Below are positions 1 to 9,815 of a stretch of DNA of 64,000 nucleotides, piece by piece; position 1 is the first letter of the stretch, and every line of letters begins with the position of its first letter. This DNA comes from Tolypothrix tenuis PCC 7101. GTDB lineage: Bacteria > Cyanobacteriota > Cyanobacteriia > Cyanobacteriales > Nostocaceae. The stretch lies in contig NZ_AP018248.1 of NCBI RefSeq assembly GCF_002368295.1, positions 3,968,767-4,032,766 on the forward strand, given 5' to 3'. The notes below the pieces were generated by a model. It was not told the DNA's origin. It saw only the letters and a list, made by a program, of their open reading frames with translations, and made no database searches. The translations under genes were made by a program, and so were the position numbers.

Positions 1-539
1 ACTGTGCGACCATGCAAACTCAGTAAATCAATGCTGTGGCGATTTATCAAATCTAGAATCTTGTAAAAAGTATCTGTATTTTCAAAGCCTACACGCATCT
101 TGACAGTTAAAGGGCGATCGCTGACGGCTTGTCGTAATTCTCCCAAAATCCGATCCACTTTTTCTGGCGTGAGCAGCAATCCACCCCCAACTTGCTTGCG
201 ATAGATTCTTGGTGCTGGACAGCCCATATTCAAGTCAACGCCAGCAATATTATATTTGCAGAGTTCTTTTGCTGTTCTGACCAAGTCTGGAATGCTTTCG
301 CCAATCATTTGAGCAAAAACGGGTCGGCCTGTGTCGTTTTCGGTAATTGCTGCCAAAATGCTACGATTTAGCCGTGAAGTCTCATTAACGCGAAAATACT
401 CGGTAAAGAAATAGTCAGGGCTGCCGTATTGGGCAATGACTTTCATAAACCACAGGTTTGTCACATCCTGCATGGGTGCAAGCGCAGTGAGAGGTAAGCC
501 TGTTTGCAGCGATTGAGGGAGCGATACCTGGGACGACAT
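1..539 (-). CDS. tRNA-dihydrouridine synthase, C-terminus cut by window edge
   Basis: The minus strand reads from an ATG at 539 into an open frame that leaves the window at base 1, so about 179 N-terminal residues are present. The translation carries the Dus family hallmarks: LAPMQDVTN near the N-terminus (FMN-binding barrel strand 1), GVDLNMGCPAPR (the conserved Cys of the Dus active site is in this NxGCP segment) and LTVKMRVGFENTD. Dus enzymes reduce uridine to dihydrouridine in the tRNA D-loop, using FMN and NADPH in the cytoplasm. The MQDVT variant of the usual MAGVT motif resembles cyanobacterial DusA-like proteins. The subtype cannot be fixed without the C-terminus. Confidence 0.88.
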   Translation of the reverse strand, partial: MSSQVSLPQSLQTGLPLTALAPMQDVTNLWFMKVIAQYGSPDYFFTEYFRVNETSRLNRSILAAITENDTGRPVFAQMIGESIPDLVRTAKELCKYNIAGVDLNMGCPAPRIYRKQVGGGLLLTPEKVDRILGELRQAVSDRPLTVKMRVGFENTDTFYKILDLINRHSIDLLSLHGRT

Positions 540-937
540 AGAAGATGAAGAGCATTCGACAAAGCATAACTCTATCAAAAAATCGTTGCTGCGGTTCTAG
601 CTATTGTGAGGGACTTTCAAGTTGTATAGACAGAAGGCGGGGAACGGGGAAAAGAAAAAGTTGTGTTGAGTCCAGAAGTTAGAATAAATTATTTTTTGGA
701 GCTTCCTGAGAACTATCCTCTATTTATGAAGGGAAAAGCAACAGTTATCAAGAACTATATTTGATTTTTGAAACACAATTACGTATGTAAATTCTAAGAT
801 TCTATATACAGTAGATGGCAACCAAATATCGGAAAAACTAGGGATTAAATATAAAAATATATGCTTCTCTCTCCTGCCTACTGCAATCTACCTAAAATCA
901 AGCCAATTCGTACATCATAAAATTGAAAAATACTGGA
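540..937. other. intergenic, no gene seen
   Basis: This AT-rich stretch of about 400 bases separates the start of dus from the end of the next minus-strand gene. I see no ORF with a ribosome binding site, no tRNA-like fold and no clear terminator. Confidence 0.5.
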
Positions 938-1189
938 TCAAACACGCTGCTTTATGCGCTTCTCTCTACCAAGTAAAAAAACTAGATAAAAACGCTTTTT
1001 AAAAAAGGGAATGGACAGCCGCATATCAACAGCATGGTTTCTGCTCACCCGATTTTCAAATACCCTTTTTAGCTCTGCTAATTGCACAGGAGTAAAAGTA
1101 GCTGCTGTTTGAGGAGGAATACGGGCGAAAAACTTTTGTACAAATGGATCGGGTTGTGAATTAGGTTTAGTCAAACGGTTTTTTGGCAT
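938..1189 (-). CDS. small conserved hypothetical protein, short paralogue of the 1259-1738 protein
   Basis: This 83-residue protein starts at ATG 1189 behind an AGGAAAG ribosome binding site. The block FxxxIPPQTAATFTPVQLAELKRVF, followed by a DMRLSIPFFKKRFYLVFLLG segment and a basic end, aligns with residues 13-80 of the next upstream gene. That gene has FAEIDPQVANSFTTEQLAAI, then DIRVSVPIPGLRFYLVLLGG and a basic stretch. The short copy stops where the long copy begins its membrane part. It is either a truncated tandem duplicate or a stand-alone form of the same domain. The function is unknown; I recognise no catalytic motif. Confidence 0.6.
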   Translation of the reverse strand: MPKNRLTKPNSQPDPFVQKFFARIPPQTAATFTPVQLAELKRVFENRVSRNHAVDMRLSIPFFKKRFYLVFLLGREKRIKQRV

Positions 1190-1258
1190 ATTACTTTCCT
1201 GGTAATAATCAATTAAGCAATTCGTAATTCGTAATTACAGTTAGATTTCATGGTTTTA

Positions 1259-1738
1259 TTAGAAATCGGGACTGTGTTGATAATCCCAACACTTACCATC
1301 ACTCCAAGTTCTATTTGTGTTTTCACATTCTGATTGGTCGGAAATCCAAGGAATTGAAGTTGGATAATAAGCCTTGGATTTGGCAGTGCGATAAGACAAA
1401 GCAAAAGAAAATATAGTATAGCTAGAAGCAGAGATAATTCCGAGAATTGCTATGAGAAACAAAATATTTTTAATAGTCCAAAAAGGATATAACCCTTTTT
1501 CATAGCGTAAACGCTTTTGAGAACGGCGTTCTGAACCTCCTAGTAATACCAGATAAAATCTTAATCCGGGAATTGGTACTGAAACTCTAATGTCTAAAGA
1601 ATGACGATTCCAAGAACTTGAGCCAAGACCCCTTTGTATAGCTGCTAATTGCTCTGTTGTAAAGGAATTTGCTACTTGGGGGTCAATTTCAGCGAAAAGC
1701 TGCTCAAAATTAGGATCTATATACTGAATATTTTTCAT
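1259..1738 (-). CDS. conserved hypothetical protein with one membrane segment
   Basis: The 159-residue protein has three parts. The N-terminal soluble domain (about residues 1-80) contains PQVANSFTTEQLAAI and RFYLVLLGG and is shared with its shorter neighbour. A hydrophobic membrane segment lies around residues 93-115 (ILFLIAILGIISASSYTIF). The extracytoplasmic tail has two cysteines (SECEN and GKCWD) that could form a disulfide. The two paralogues lie 69 bases apart on the same strand and may be co-transcribed, this one first. I do not know its function. Confidence 0.6.
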   Translation of the reverse strand: MKNIQYIDPNFEQLFAEIDPQVANSFTTEQLAAIQRGLGSSSWNRHSLDIRVSVPIPGLRFYLVLLGGSERRSQKRLRYEKGLYPFWTIKNILFLIAILGIISASSYTIFSFALSYRTAKSKAYYPTSIPWISDQSECENTNRTWSDGKCWDYQHSPDF

Positions 1739-1880
1739 AGTTACGGTGTTGGAATATACATAGTTATTACATAAGTCCTTTCTTTCATTCCGGACAGATG
1801 CTTCGCTTCATCAGGAACATAATCAGGCTTTAAAAATACTTCACATAAGTAGAGCGATGTGATTAAAGATAGCTGGAGAG

Positions 1881-1920
1881 GGCTGTCATTAGTCATTAGT
1901 CATTAGTCATTGGTCATTGG
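1881..1920. repeat. tandem heptamer repeat (GTCATTA / GTCATTG)
   Basis: About five 7-base units in a row, alternating GTCATTA and GTCATTG. It belongs to the short tandemly repeated sequences of heterocystous cyanobacteria that recur throughout this window. Positions 1902-1913 read ATTAGTCATTGG, preceded by GTC, which matches the first 12 bases of CRISPR spacer 8 (60816-60851). Confidence 0.85.
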
Positions 1921-1936
1921 TAAGTAATGGTTTCAA

Positions 1937-1956
1937 GACGCGATTAATCGCGTCTG
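1937..1956. repeat. dispersed palindrome AGACGCGATTAATCGCGTCT
   Basis: A perfect 20-base palindrome between genes. The same motif recurs at 42796-42815 and, with one base changed, near 41081-41102. It would form a strong hairpin in RNA from either strand. Confidence 0.8.
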
Positions 1957-2159
1957 TACAACTCAGCACGCTTCAAGTTCTATCGCAGGATAGATAAACA
2001 CATACACCCACTGAAAGATAATCACTGTTAGCAAATGCTATAAAATCAGCGAATTTCTTCAGTTTTCAGTTCCTAATCGAACTCTTCTAAGAGCAGTTGG
2101 CTACAAAATTGAGAATCGTTGTGACGATAGTTACATTGAATCTTAATGTATTGACCGGA

Positions 2160-2335
2160 AGAGGCAGGGGGGAAGGGAACAGGGAGCAGGGGGGAGCAAG
2201 CCCTTCCTCCCTGGGTGGAGCGGAGCAGAACATGGGTATCAAGCCCCGCCCTTCCAGGGCGTTCTTGCTGGGGCGGAATACAAGCTCCGTCTCGGTTTCC
2301 CCCCTAGCCCCCTGCCCCCTGCCCCTTTTCCTCTT
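2160..2335. repeat. G/C-rich intergenic hairpin repeat
   Basis: A purine-rich stretch (aggcaggggg, aacagggagcaggg) is followed by its pyrimidine-rich counterpart (cccctagccccctgccccctgcccc), enclosing a short palindromic core (ccttccagggcgttc). This is the typical architecture of Nostocales non-autonomous repeats. A 92-residue ORF across it is an artefact of the repeat. Confidence 0.6.
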
Positions 2336-2457
2336 TTTGACGCTTAAGCAACTTCACACCAGAGCAAGAAATTGAACGATGTACCAGAGATTAACCCTCA
2401 GAAGTAGAGTCAGATACTACTAGAGCAGTACTTTCCAGAAACGGAGTTAAGTGTTTG

Positions 2458-5400
2458 ATGACTGAGGCAGATTCACAATTTCTCAAAGGCGATCGCAGCA
2501 GGTGGAAGGTATTGCTCACCAAACTGTTACACTATGGCGTTGCCTTATTATCAGTTGCCTTAGCACTGGGGATCAACCTGAAGTTAAGTCCGTATCTGGA
2601 TGCAACGCCAACTCCACTATTTTTCGTCGCAGTCATGGTAAGTGCGTGGTATGGAGGTTTAGGGCCAGGACTATTAGCAACTGCTGTGTCTACGGTAGTA
2701 ATTCATTACTTCTTTGTTCAGCCTATCTACTCATGGAGTGTTTCTAATTCCGCCACTTTGGTGCAAATGAGCGTTTTTATCATGGCAGCTTTACTGATTA
2801 GTTCGCTGAACGAAGCACAAAGAGCAGCAAAAAGAAAGGCTGAGGCGAATTTGCAAGCATTAAGGCGAAGTGAGGCAAGGTTTGGTTGTTTGGCAGAGTC
2901 CAACATTATTGGGATTATTGTAGCGGATTTAAACGGCCCCATCCTGGAAGCAAACGATATATTTCTGCAAATGGTGGGCTACACCCAAGAGGAGTTAAGG
3001 TCTGGTCGAATGCGTTGGCGGGAGATGACTCCCCCAGAATACCTTGAAGCGAGCGATCGCGCTGTGGAGGAGCTGCTTGCAACTGGAGCCTGTACGCCTT
3101 TTGAGAAGGAGTATATTCGTAAGGATGGTTCTCGGCTTCCGATACTGCATGGTGCTGTGATGTCGGGAGAAAATACCGTTGTCGGTTTTGTGCTTGATAT
3201 TACTAACCGCAAACAGGTAGAAGAAAAACTACAACGCACGAACCAGACGCTACAAACTCTTATTGATCTCTGTCCAGTTGCCATTGCTTTTCTTGATCCC
3301 CAAGGGATTGTCAAGTTGTGGAATCGTGCCGCCGAGCAAATTTATGGTTGGAGCGCAGAGGAAGTAATTGGGCAATTTATGCCCACTGTTCCCCATCGCC
3401 AACAAGAATTTCTAGCCAGTATTCAAACAGTATTGAGTGGGCGATCGCTCCATGCAATTGAAGTTCAGCATCAGCGCCAAGACGGGCAAATGATCGATGT
3501 GGAGATTTGGTCTAATTTAGCCCATGATGCTGAGGGAAATCCTGGTTGCTTGGGTATCGGTTGGGACATCACCCATCGCAAGCAAGTAGAATCGGCACTC
3601 CGCCAAAGTGAGGCTAGATACCAGGTGCTAGTTAGTAATATGCCAGGAATGGTTTATCGCTATACTCCCTGTACCGATGGTTCAGCGGCTTTTACTTATA
3701 TTAGTTCCGGCGCACGGGAATTGGTGGAATTGTCACCAGAGACAATTGTTCAGGATGCAAATGCTTTTTTCCGCTTAATTCATCCTGATGACTGGCCATC
3801 CTTTACAGATTCTGTGGCGATCGCTATTGCTAATTCACTACCTTGGGAATGGGAAGGACGGCTGATTACACCATCGGGACAACTGAAGTGGGTTCAGGGC
3901 CGTTCTCGTCCTGAGCAAACTGAATATGGTAAAGCTTGGGATGGTCTATTTTTTGATATTACCGATCGCAAACGCGATGAAGCAGCTTTACGCCGCAGTG
4001 AAGAACGCCTCCGCGTCAGTCAAGAAATTTCCCTTGATGCTTTTACTATTTTAGATAGCGTGCGCGATCAAACCGGAGGAATCAGGGATTTTGTTTGGAC
4101 TTATGTCAATCCCAAAGCAGCCGAAATTCTTAAGCATCCTGTGGAAGAACTGCTAGGAGCATATTTGCTGGAAGTGCTTCCTGGTAATCAATTTAATGCC
4201 GAGTTGTTTCAACGCTATGTCCAGGTTGTAGAAACGGGCAAAGCCCACGACATTGAATTATTCTACAATGCCGACGGGATTACGGGATGGTTCCGGAATA
4301 TGGCAGCGAAGCTAGGAGATGGAGTAGCTATCTCGTTTGGCGATATTACTAGACGTAAGCAAACGGAGACAGCGCTGCGCGAAAGTGAAGAACGTTTGCG
4401 ATTGGCTTTAACAGCCACCAATCAGGGACTTTTCGACCTCAATGTGCAAACAGGTAATGGTGTAGTTAGCCCAGAATATGCCCAGATGCTAGGTTACGAG
4501 CCAGAAAAATTTCAGGAAACCAACGCTCAATGGCGCGATCGCGTGCATCCCGATGACTTAGCATCAACTTATCAAGCCTATGAAGATTATATTGCTGGCA
4601 AAATAGATATTTATCGTGCCGAGTTCAGACTGCGAACAAAATCAGGTGCTTGGAAATGGATTCTTTCCATAGGTAAAATTGTCTCCTGGGATAGCCAGGG
4701 TAAACCTTTGCGAATGTTGGGAACCCATACTGACATTACCGAGCGTAAACTTGCAGAAGCAGAGCGAGAACGACTACTAGCACGGGAACAAGCAGCCAGA
4801 GCAGAAGCAGAAACCGCCAACCGCATCAAAGATGAATTTTTAGCGGTGTTATCCCATGAATTGCGATCGCCTCTCAATCCCATTCTCGGTTGGTCACAGC
4901 TACTCCTGGCAGGTAAACTAGATACCAAAACCAGCCAACGCGCGATCGCAACTATTGAACGCAACGCCAAACTGCAAACCCAACTAATTGACGATTTACT
5001 CGATGTCTCCCGGATTCTACGCGGTAAACTGGCTTTGCAAATTTCTCCAGTCAATATAGTGACAATTGTGGAATCTGCTTTAGAAACCGTGCGCCTAGCA
5101 GCAGAGGCAAAACAGATTCAAATTCAAACAGTTTTCACAGATGATACCTTACAAGTATCTGGAGATAGGGCAAGACTACAACAAATAGTCTGGAATTTGC
5201 TGACTAATGCCGTTAAATTTACATCAGAAAATGGACAAGTTGAAATTTTTGTAGAGCAAATTGGCAACCATGCCCAAATTCAGGTAAAAGATAATGGTAA
5301 AGGTATCAGTCCAGAGTTTTTACCTTACGTTTTTGATTATTTTCGCCAAGAAGATAGCAAAACCACCCGCAGATTTGGCGGATTGGGTTTAGGTTTAGCG

Positions 5401-5931
5401 ATAGTTCGTCATTTAACTGAACTGCATGGCGGAACCATTTATGTAGATAGCCCCGGAGTTGAACAAGGAGCAACCTTTACAATTCAACTACCCCTAATAT
5501 CTAGTTCCGTTGCTATTAATCAGGATGGTGAACTATCGCCACAAGTTTTCAGTTTAAAAGATATCAAAGTTTTAGTCGTTGACGATGAGCAAGATGCCCG
5601 TGAATTTGTCGCTTTTTTATTAGAGCAGGAAATGGCAACAGTCGTCATGGCAGCTTCTGGAAATGAAGCTTTAACAGCTTTAACCCAATTTCAACCCAAC
5701 ATCATTCTCAGCGACATCGGAATGCCAGATATGGATGGCTATATGTTGATGCAAAAAGTGAGAGCCCTACCACCAGAACAAGGCGGATTAATTAAAGCGA
5801 TCGCTCTCACAGCTTATGCAGGAGAATACAACCAAAAACAAGCTCTCAAAGTCGGCTTTCAAAAGCATATTGCCAAACCAGTAGAGCCAGATATTTTAAT
5901 TAAAGCTATTTGTGAAATGATTAGGGTATAG
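2458..5931 (+). CDS. membrane-anchored multi-PAS hybrid histidine kinase / response regulator
   Basis: This 1157-residue hybrid two-component sensor is counted from ATG 2458. The N-terminus has four hydrophobic segments (about residues 20-120) with the LLATAVSTVVIHYFFVQP signature of the KdpD-like DUF4118 sensor. At least five PAS/PAC units follow (about 140-770), several ending in the typical DITxRK. A HisKA domain comes next, with phospho-acceptor His800 in AVLSHELRSPLNP. A HATPase_c domain has its N box at NAVKF and G box at GGLGLGLAI. The C-terminal receiver domain carries phospho-acceptor Asp1086 in ILSDIGMPDMDG. The kinase should autophosphorylate and pass phosphate to its own receiver. 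The signal is unknown; no output gene is adjacent. Confidence 0.92.
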   Translation: MTEADSQFLKGDRSRWKVLLTKLLHYGVALLSVALALGINLKLSPYLDATPTPLFFVAVMVSAWYGGLGPGLLATAVSTVVIHYFFVQPIYSWSVSNSATLVQMSVFIMAALLISSLNEAQRAAKRKAEANLQALRRSEARFGCLAESNIIGIIVADLNGPILEANDIFLQMVGYTQEELRSGRMRWREMTPPEYLEASDRAVEELLATGACTPFEKEYIRKDGSRLPILHGAVMSGENTVVGFVLDITNRKQVEEKLQRTNQTLQTLIDLCPVAIAFLDPQGIVKLWNRAAEQIYGWSAEEVIGQFMPTVPHRQQEFLASIQTVLSGRSLHAIEVQHQRQDGQMIDVEIWSNLAHDAEGNPGCLGIGWDITHRKQVESALRQSEARYQVLVSNMPGMVYRYTPCTDGSAAFTYISSGARELVELSPETIVQDANAFFRLIHPDDWPSFTDSVAIAIANSLPWEWEGRLITPSGQLKWVQGRSRPEQTEYGKAWDGLFFDITDRKRDEAALRRSEERLRVSQEISLDAFTILDSVRDQTGGIRDFVWTYVNPKAAEILKHPVEELLGAYLLEVLPGNQFNAELFQRYVQVVETGKAHDIELFYNADGITGWFRNMAAKLGDGVAISFGDITRRKQTETALRESEERLRLALTATNQGLFDLNVQTGNGVVSPEYAQMLGYEPEKFQETNAQWRDRVHPDDLASTYQAYEDYIAGKIDIYRAEFRLRTKSGAWKWILSIGKIVSWDSQGKPLRMLGTHTDITERKLAEAERERLLAREQAARAEAETANRIKDEFLAVLSHELRSPLNPILGWSQLLLAGKLDTKTSQRAIATIERNAKLQTQLIDDLLDVSRILRGKLALQISPVNIVTIVESALETVRLAAEAKQIQIQTVFTDDTLQVSGDRARLQQIVWNLLTNAVKFTSENGQVEIFVEQIGNHAQIQVKDNGKGISPEFLPYVFDYFRQEDSKTTRRFGGLGLGLAIVRHLTELHGGTIYVDSPGVEQGATFTIQLPLISSSVAINQDGELSPQVFSLKDIKVLVVDDEQDAREFVAFLLEQEMATVVMAASGNEALTALTQFQPNIILSDIGMPDMDGYMLMQKVRALPPEQGGLIKAIALTAYAGEYNQKQALKVGFQKHIAKPVEPDILIKAICEMIRV

Positions 5932-6301
5932 GGCATTGGTAACATAGTTCACGTAGTAGACTGACACAGCCCACTACATTAATTTAATCTGAGACAAAAA
6001 TCATCCCATCCATCAGCAATGCTGATTATTTAAATATTTTTTGTAAGTCTAAAGCTAAATATTTAGAAAATTTTATAAATAGTAATTTACTTAATATAAC
6101 AATATGTTGAATTTATTAACTAAAACAAATAGTGCTTAATTCTCAAAACATTTGTGGTCTTACAGCTTGATGTAAAACTTGCTGCAAGACCACTATAAAT
6201 GAAATCTCAACGAGATTAACCAGTAATGGAGATGACCCTAAATTTAACATGCTCACCAATTCACGAGAATACCCAGAGAATCAATTTTTGATTATTTTTT
6301 C
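5932..6301. other. intergenic; contains one hairpin
   Basis: About 370 bases of AT-rich sequence after the hybrid kinase. The only structure seen is the inverted repeat GTGGTCTTACAGC / GCTGCAAGACCAC (6154-6166 and 6181-6193, one mismatch). It lacks a following T-run, so it is not a convincing intrinsic terminator. Confidence 0.5.
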
Positions 6302-6529
6302 CTATCTCCCTGGCTCTTCATCATCAATAAATTTGATGAGTTGGATAATTTCCAGCAAACTTTTCCAAAAACCTAGTCTTGGCTGTTCTTGATCTGGTTC
6401 TTCATTGAGTTTTGGTAGTTCAGGGTTTTCGAGCCTTTGATTCTGAAAAACGAGATTACTATTACTCATTTCTTCATTAGCAAAATTCTCTTTGAGATGT
6501 GTTTTCAAGCCTTTATCTTGAATATTCAC
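6302..6529 (-). CDS. small acidic hypothetical protein
   Basis: A 75-residue ORF opening at GTG 6529, about 7 bases after a GAGGTG ribosome-binding-like sequence. It is Asn/Glu-rich and hydrophilic, with a short amphipathic stretch near the end (WKSLLEIIQLIKFIDDEE). I recognise no family. The binding site supports translation; the lack of any recognised motif leaves it uncertain. Confidence 0.4.
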   Translation of the reverse strand: MNIQDKGLKTHLKENFANEEMSNSNLVFQNQRLENPELPKLNEEPDQEQPRLGFWKSLLEIIQLIKFIDDEEPGR

Positions 6530-6909
6530 TATATTTCACCTCTTCTCTTCTATAGTTTTAGTCTACCGTTTTATGACATTAAAATTTATTGTTTTTTGAT
6601 TATATTTTCCACGTAAGTGCTAAACATCTTCCCGTAGTTGGAGCGTAAAGCTCAATAGCCATCCCTAATGAGTTCTAAATGAGACAAAGAAGAATCAGCA
6701 ATTCTCCAATCCCAGTTTTTCAAATCTTGTCTCTGATATGGGAATACTAGCTATGTAATTATCAAAACACATACCTGGTTGTGAATTATACCAATCTTCT
6801 AAAATTCAGCAACAGATTCAAACTCACAAACTCTTGTTGTATGTGAGGTTCCTAATTTTGAATTGGTATTACCTGTACTTGGGAAGGCAAATACTTACGC
6901 AGGATCAAA
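6530..6909. other. intergenic, no gene seen
   Basis: This stretch of about 380 bases upstream of the next sensor kinase presumably holds its promoter. I see no ORF, tRNA or clear terminator. Confidence 0.4.
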
Positions 6910-9117
6910 ATGGTAAAAGATATCAAAAAGCAGAATGCAAGCACAGTTAAGGCTTTCCCATTACAGATGGTTCTGATTGTTCCATTTGTACTGCAAATTT
7001 TCGCCGCAGTCGGTTTGGTAGGCTATCTATCATTTAAAAATGGACAGAAAGCAGTGCAAGAGTTGGCAGATCAATTAATGGATCGAACCAATAGCATAGT
7101 TGAGCAGCACCTCAATTCTTATCTAGCTATTCCCCACAAGGTTAACCAAATTAATGCTGATGCTATTGCAATGGGGTTATTGGATGTGCGCGATCGCCAA
7201 ACCCTGAGCAAGTATTTTTGGAAACTTATGCAAGCTTACGACCTCAGCTATATCGGTATCGGGTTGACAACAGGTGAAGGAGCCGGAGCCGCCCGTTACG
7301 ATGGAAAAACAGTCACCATTGATGATTGGGGAGCTAAGTTACCGAACAACGGCAAAAACTATAGTATCGACAAGCTAGGTAATCGCACTAATATTAATAG
7401 CAATTTTGATTACAACAATTTTAATGAAAGTTGGTACAAAGAACCAATCAAAGCAGGTAAACCTATCTGGTCGCGCATTTACAGTTGGAATGGGGCTAGC
7501 GAGCCATATATTACTGCTGCTACAGGTCGCCCCATCTACGATGCTCAAAACCGATTGCTAGGAATGGTTGGTGCAGACATTCACCTGTTGAAACTCAGTG
7601 AATTTTTGCGGCGTTTGGATGTTAGCCGTTCGGGACAGGTTTTCATTATGGAACGGAATGGAATGTTGATTGCCAACTCCAGCAATTATCAACCATTCAC
7701 CGAAGTCAATCATCAAATTAAACGCTTGCAAGCTACTGACAGCCCAGACCCTGTAATCAGAGAAATTGCCAAACAAATTCAGCAAACAGGGCATAGGTTT
7801 GATGCGATTAATGAACCTAAAAAATGGGAACTGGAATGGCAAGGAGAACGTAATTTTGTCTATGTTAACCCTTGGCGCGATCAATATGGATTAGATTGGT
7901 TGGTGGTGGTGAGTGTACCAGAAAGAGTCTTTATGACTAGCATTAATGCCAACAACCAATCTACCATCGCGCTTTGTGTAGGGGCATTAGCTGCAGCAGT
8001 TTTCATCGGTTATTTCACCTCAGCTTGGATTACTCAGCCGATTTTACGGATGAAATTAGCCAGTCAGGCGATCGCATCTGGTAGATTAGACCAAAAATTT
8101 GCCACCAGCAATATTCAGGAACTGAATATTCTGGCCCAATCCTTTAATTACATGGCCGAACAATTAAGCGAATCTTTTACCGCATTAGCAGCTAGTAAAG
8201 CAGAACTAGAAGACCGAGTAGAAGAACGTACGGCTGAACTGAAAACAGCCTTAACACAATTGCAACTCACCCAAGCCCAAGTCATTCAAGGAGAAAAAAT
8301 GTCTAGTTTGGGTCAGTTAGTAGCAGGTGTAGCCCATGAAATTAATAATCCAGTGAACTTTATTCACGGCAATATTACCCACCTAAACGAATATACTCGA
8401 GATTTACTGAGGATGATTCACCTCTACCAAGAACGTCATCCGGAAGACGATCCAGAAATCCAAGCCCTGGCGGAAGAAATCGATTTAGAGTTTTTGACCG
8501 AAGATATGCAGAAAATGCTATCTTCCATGAAAATGGGAACCGATCGCATTCGCAGCATTGTGCTATCACTACGAAACTTTTCTCGCATAGATGAAGCGGA
8601 ATTTAAAGCCGTGAATATTCATGATGGAATTGAAAGTACATTGTTAATTCTGCAACATCGTCTCAAAGACAAGCCAGAACATCCAGCAATTGCAGTTATT
8701 CGCGACTATGGCGACCTACCGCTTGTAGAATGCTATCCTGGGCAACTCAATCAAGTTTTTATGAATATTTTGGTGAACGCCATTGATGCTTTAGAGGAAG
8801 TCAACAGCAAGCACACCCAAGAAGAGAATCAGCAAAACCCCAGCCAAATTACCATCCGCACTTCTGTTAGCAATACTCAATGGGTAGAAATTGCGATCGC
8901 AGATAATGGCCCGGGAATACCAGAACAGGTAAAAAACCGCATTTTTGACCCCTTCTTTACCACCAAAGCTGTAGGTAAAGGCACAGGTATGGGCATGGCC
9001 ATCAGCTATCAAATTATTAAAGAAAAGCATAGTGGTAAATTAGAATGTTTCTCAACCTTTGGTCAAGGAACAGAGATGAGAATACAAATACCAATTCAAC
9101 AAAACATTGTCAATTAA
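6910..9117 (+). CDS. Cache-HAMP sensor histidine kinase
   Basis: This 735-residue membrane sensor starts at ATG 6910 behind AGGA. It has a first membrane segment (about residues 17-40) and a large periplasmic dCache-type domain (about 45-345, with WSRIYSWNGASEPYITAATGRPIY and GMVGADIHLLKL). A second membrane segment (about 350-373), HAMP and a coiled coil (LEDRVEERTAELKTALTQLQ) follow. The dimerisation domain carries phospho-acceptor His476 in GVAHEINNPVNF. The HATPase_c domain has its N box at NILVNAIDAL and glycine boxes at DNGPGIP and GKGTGMGMAI. It has no receiver, so a separate response regulator must exist elsewhere. The dimerisation segment is closely similar to that of the 38448-40700 protein, where the His is lost. 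Confidence 0.92.
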   Translation: MVKDIKKQNASTVKAFPLQMVLIVPFVLQIFAAVGLVGYLSFKNGQKAVQELADQLMDRTNSIVEQHLNSYLAIPHKVNQINADAIAMGLLDVRDRQTLSKYFWKLMQAYDLSYIGIGLTTGEGAGAARYDGKTVTIDDWGAKLPNNGKNYSIDKLGNRTNINSNFDYNNFNESWYKEPIKAGKPIWSRIYSWNGASEPYITAATGRPIYDAQNRLLGMVGADIHLLKLSEFLRRLDVSRSGQVFIMERNGMLIANSSNYQPFTEVNHQIKRLQATDSPDPVIREIAKQIQQTGHRFDAINEPKKWELEWQGERNFVYVNPWRDQYGLDWLVVVSVPERVFMTSINANNQSTIALCVGALAAAVFIGYFTSAWITQPILRMKLASQAIASGRLDQKFATSNIQELNILAQSFNYMAEQLSESFTALAASKAELEDRVEERTAELKTALTQLQLTQAQVIQGEKMSSLGQLVAGVAHEINNPVNFIHGNITHLNEYTRDLLRMIHLYQERHPEDDPEIQALAEEIDLEFLTEDMQKMLSSMKMGTDRIRSIVLSLRNFSRIDEAEFKAVNIHDGIESTLLILQHRLKDKPEHPAIAVIRDYGDLPLVECYPGQLNQVFMNILVNAIDALEEVNSKHTQEENQQNPSQITIRTSVSNTQWVEIAIADNGPGIPEQVKNRIFDPFFTTKAVGKGTGMGMAISYQIIKEKHSGKLECFSTFGQGTEMRIQIPIQQNIVN

Positions 9118-9268
9118 ATAGAAAAGTGCCAATAATTAAAGGTTTAAGGAAATACTTGGCTGTATATAAATTTCTTCACGCCTCACAAGATGTATTTATA
9201 CTGCAATACAGTGCAGTTAAGCTCATTAGCGATTGATTTGTCACTGATTCAAGAAGCCATCTCAATTG

Positions 9269-9394
9269 CAATACTTGTCGGTTAAGGACAAAAGGGGAAG
9301 GGGAAAAGGGGTCAGAAAAAACTTTTAACCCTTACCTTTTCACCTTTTCACCAAACCAAATTCCGAGTTGAAAATCCTTAACCGAGCAGTATTG
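9269..9394. mobile_element. 126-bp MITE, copy 1
   Basis: The ends are 19-base inverted repeats (CAATACTTGTCGGTTAAGG and the complement of CAATACTGCTCGGTTAAGG). The interior is G/A-rich then T/C-rich. A second copy of identical length lies in the opposite orientation at 21466-21591. It encodes no protein, so a transposase elsewhere must have moved it. Confidence 0.75.
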
Positions 9395-9399
9395 AGAGC

Positions 9400-9496
9400 A
9401 ATTGGGGGATTCTCCCCCAAACCCCCGATTGGGTGACGGTTGCGTCCCCCAAACCCCCTCCAAAATAATTCTTCTGTTTTTTGTTGAGTGACTAGT
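9400..9496. repeat. 97-bp inverted repeat, left arm
   Basis: Nearly identical to the reverse complement of 13278-13374, with a few mismatches near the outer end. Each arm holds its own G-run/C-run hairpin core (GATTGGGTGACGG). The two arms face each other around the cobK-IS-DUF1636-riboswitch segment. Confidence 0.8.
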
Positions 9497-9604
9497 ACCG
9501 CCGTGAATTCCAAATTAATACAGAATAAGCGTTTTGTTGATTTTGTAGACGCAAAGTGGTTTACCGTAGGGTATGGTCTATTTATTTACGCCTTGCGGTA
9601 CTAG
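9492..9604. repeat. 113-bp MITE-like element
   Basis: Bounded by a perfect 10-base inverted repeat, CTAGTACCGC at 9492-9501 and GCGGTACTAG at 9595-9604, and overlapping the end of the preceding repeat. It has no coding capacity. The remaining 200 bases up to cobK show no further feature. Confidence 0.6.
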
Positions 9605-9815
9605 GTTTTTAGTTTTGTGATCAATTAATTTTCTTAACTGAACTGTATTTATTGATAGGTCTATTATCTTGATACCAAGTGTTAGTCACGTTGATTTTTA
9701 TGAGATGATTGTCATCAGTTAACTTGACATTGTATATAGTAATTTTTTTAATTTCTAAATTAATTAAATTTCCTTTTCCAAAACGGATTTGTAGAAGCTC
9801 ATCTTTTTCTAAACG

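Noticed and set aside
2097..2375. 92-residue plus-strand ORF
   Set aside because: It reads through a G/C-rich palindromic repeat (GREQGGASPSSLGG and PCPLPLFLF are repeat-derived) and has no ribosome binding site.
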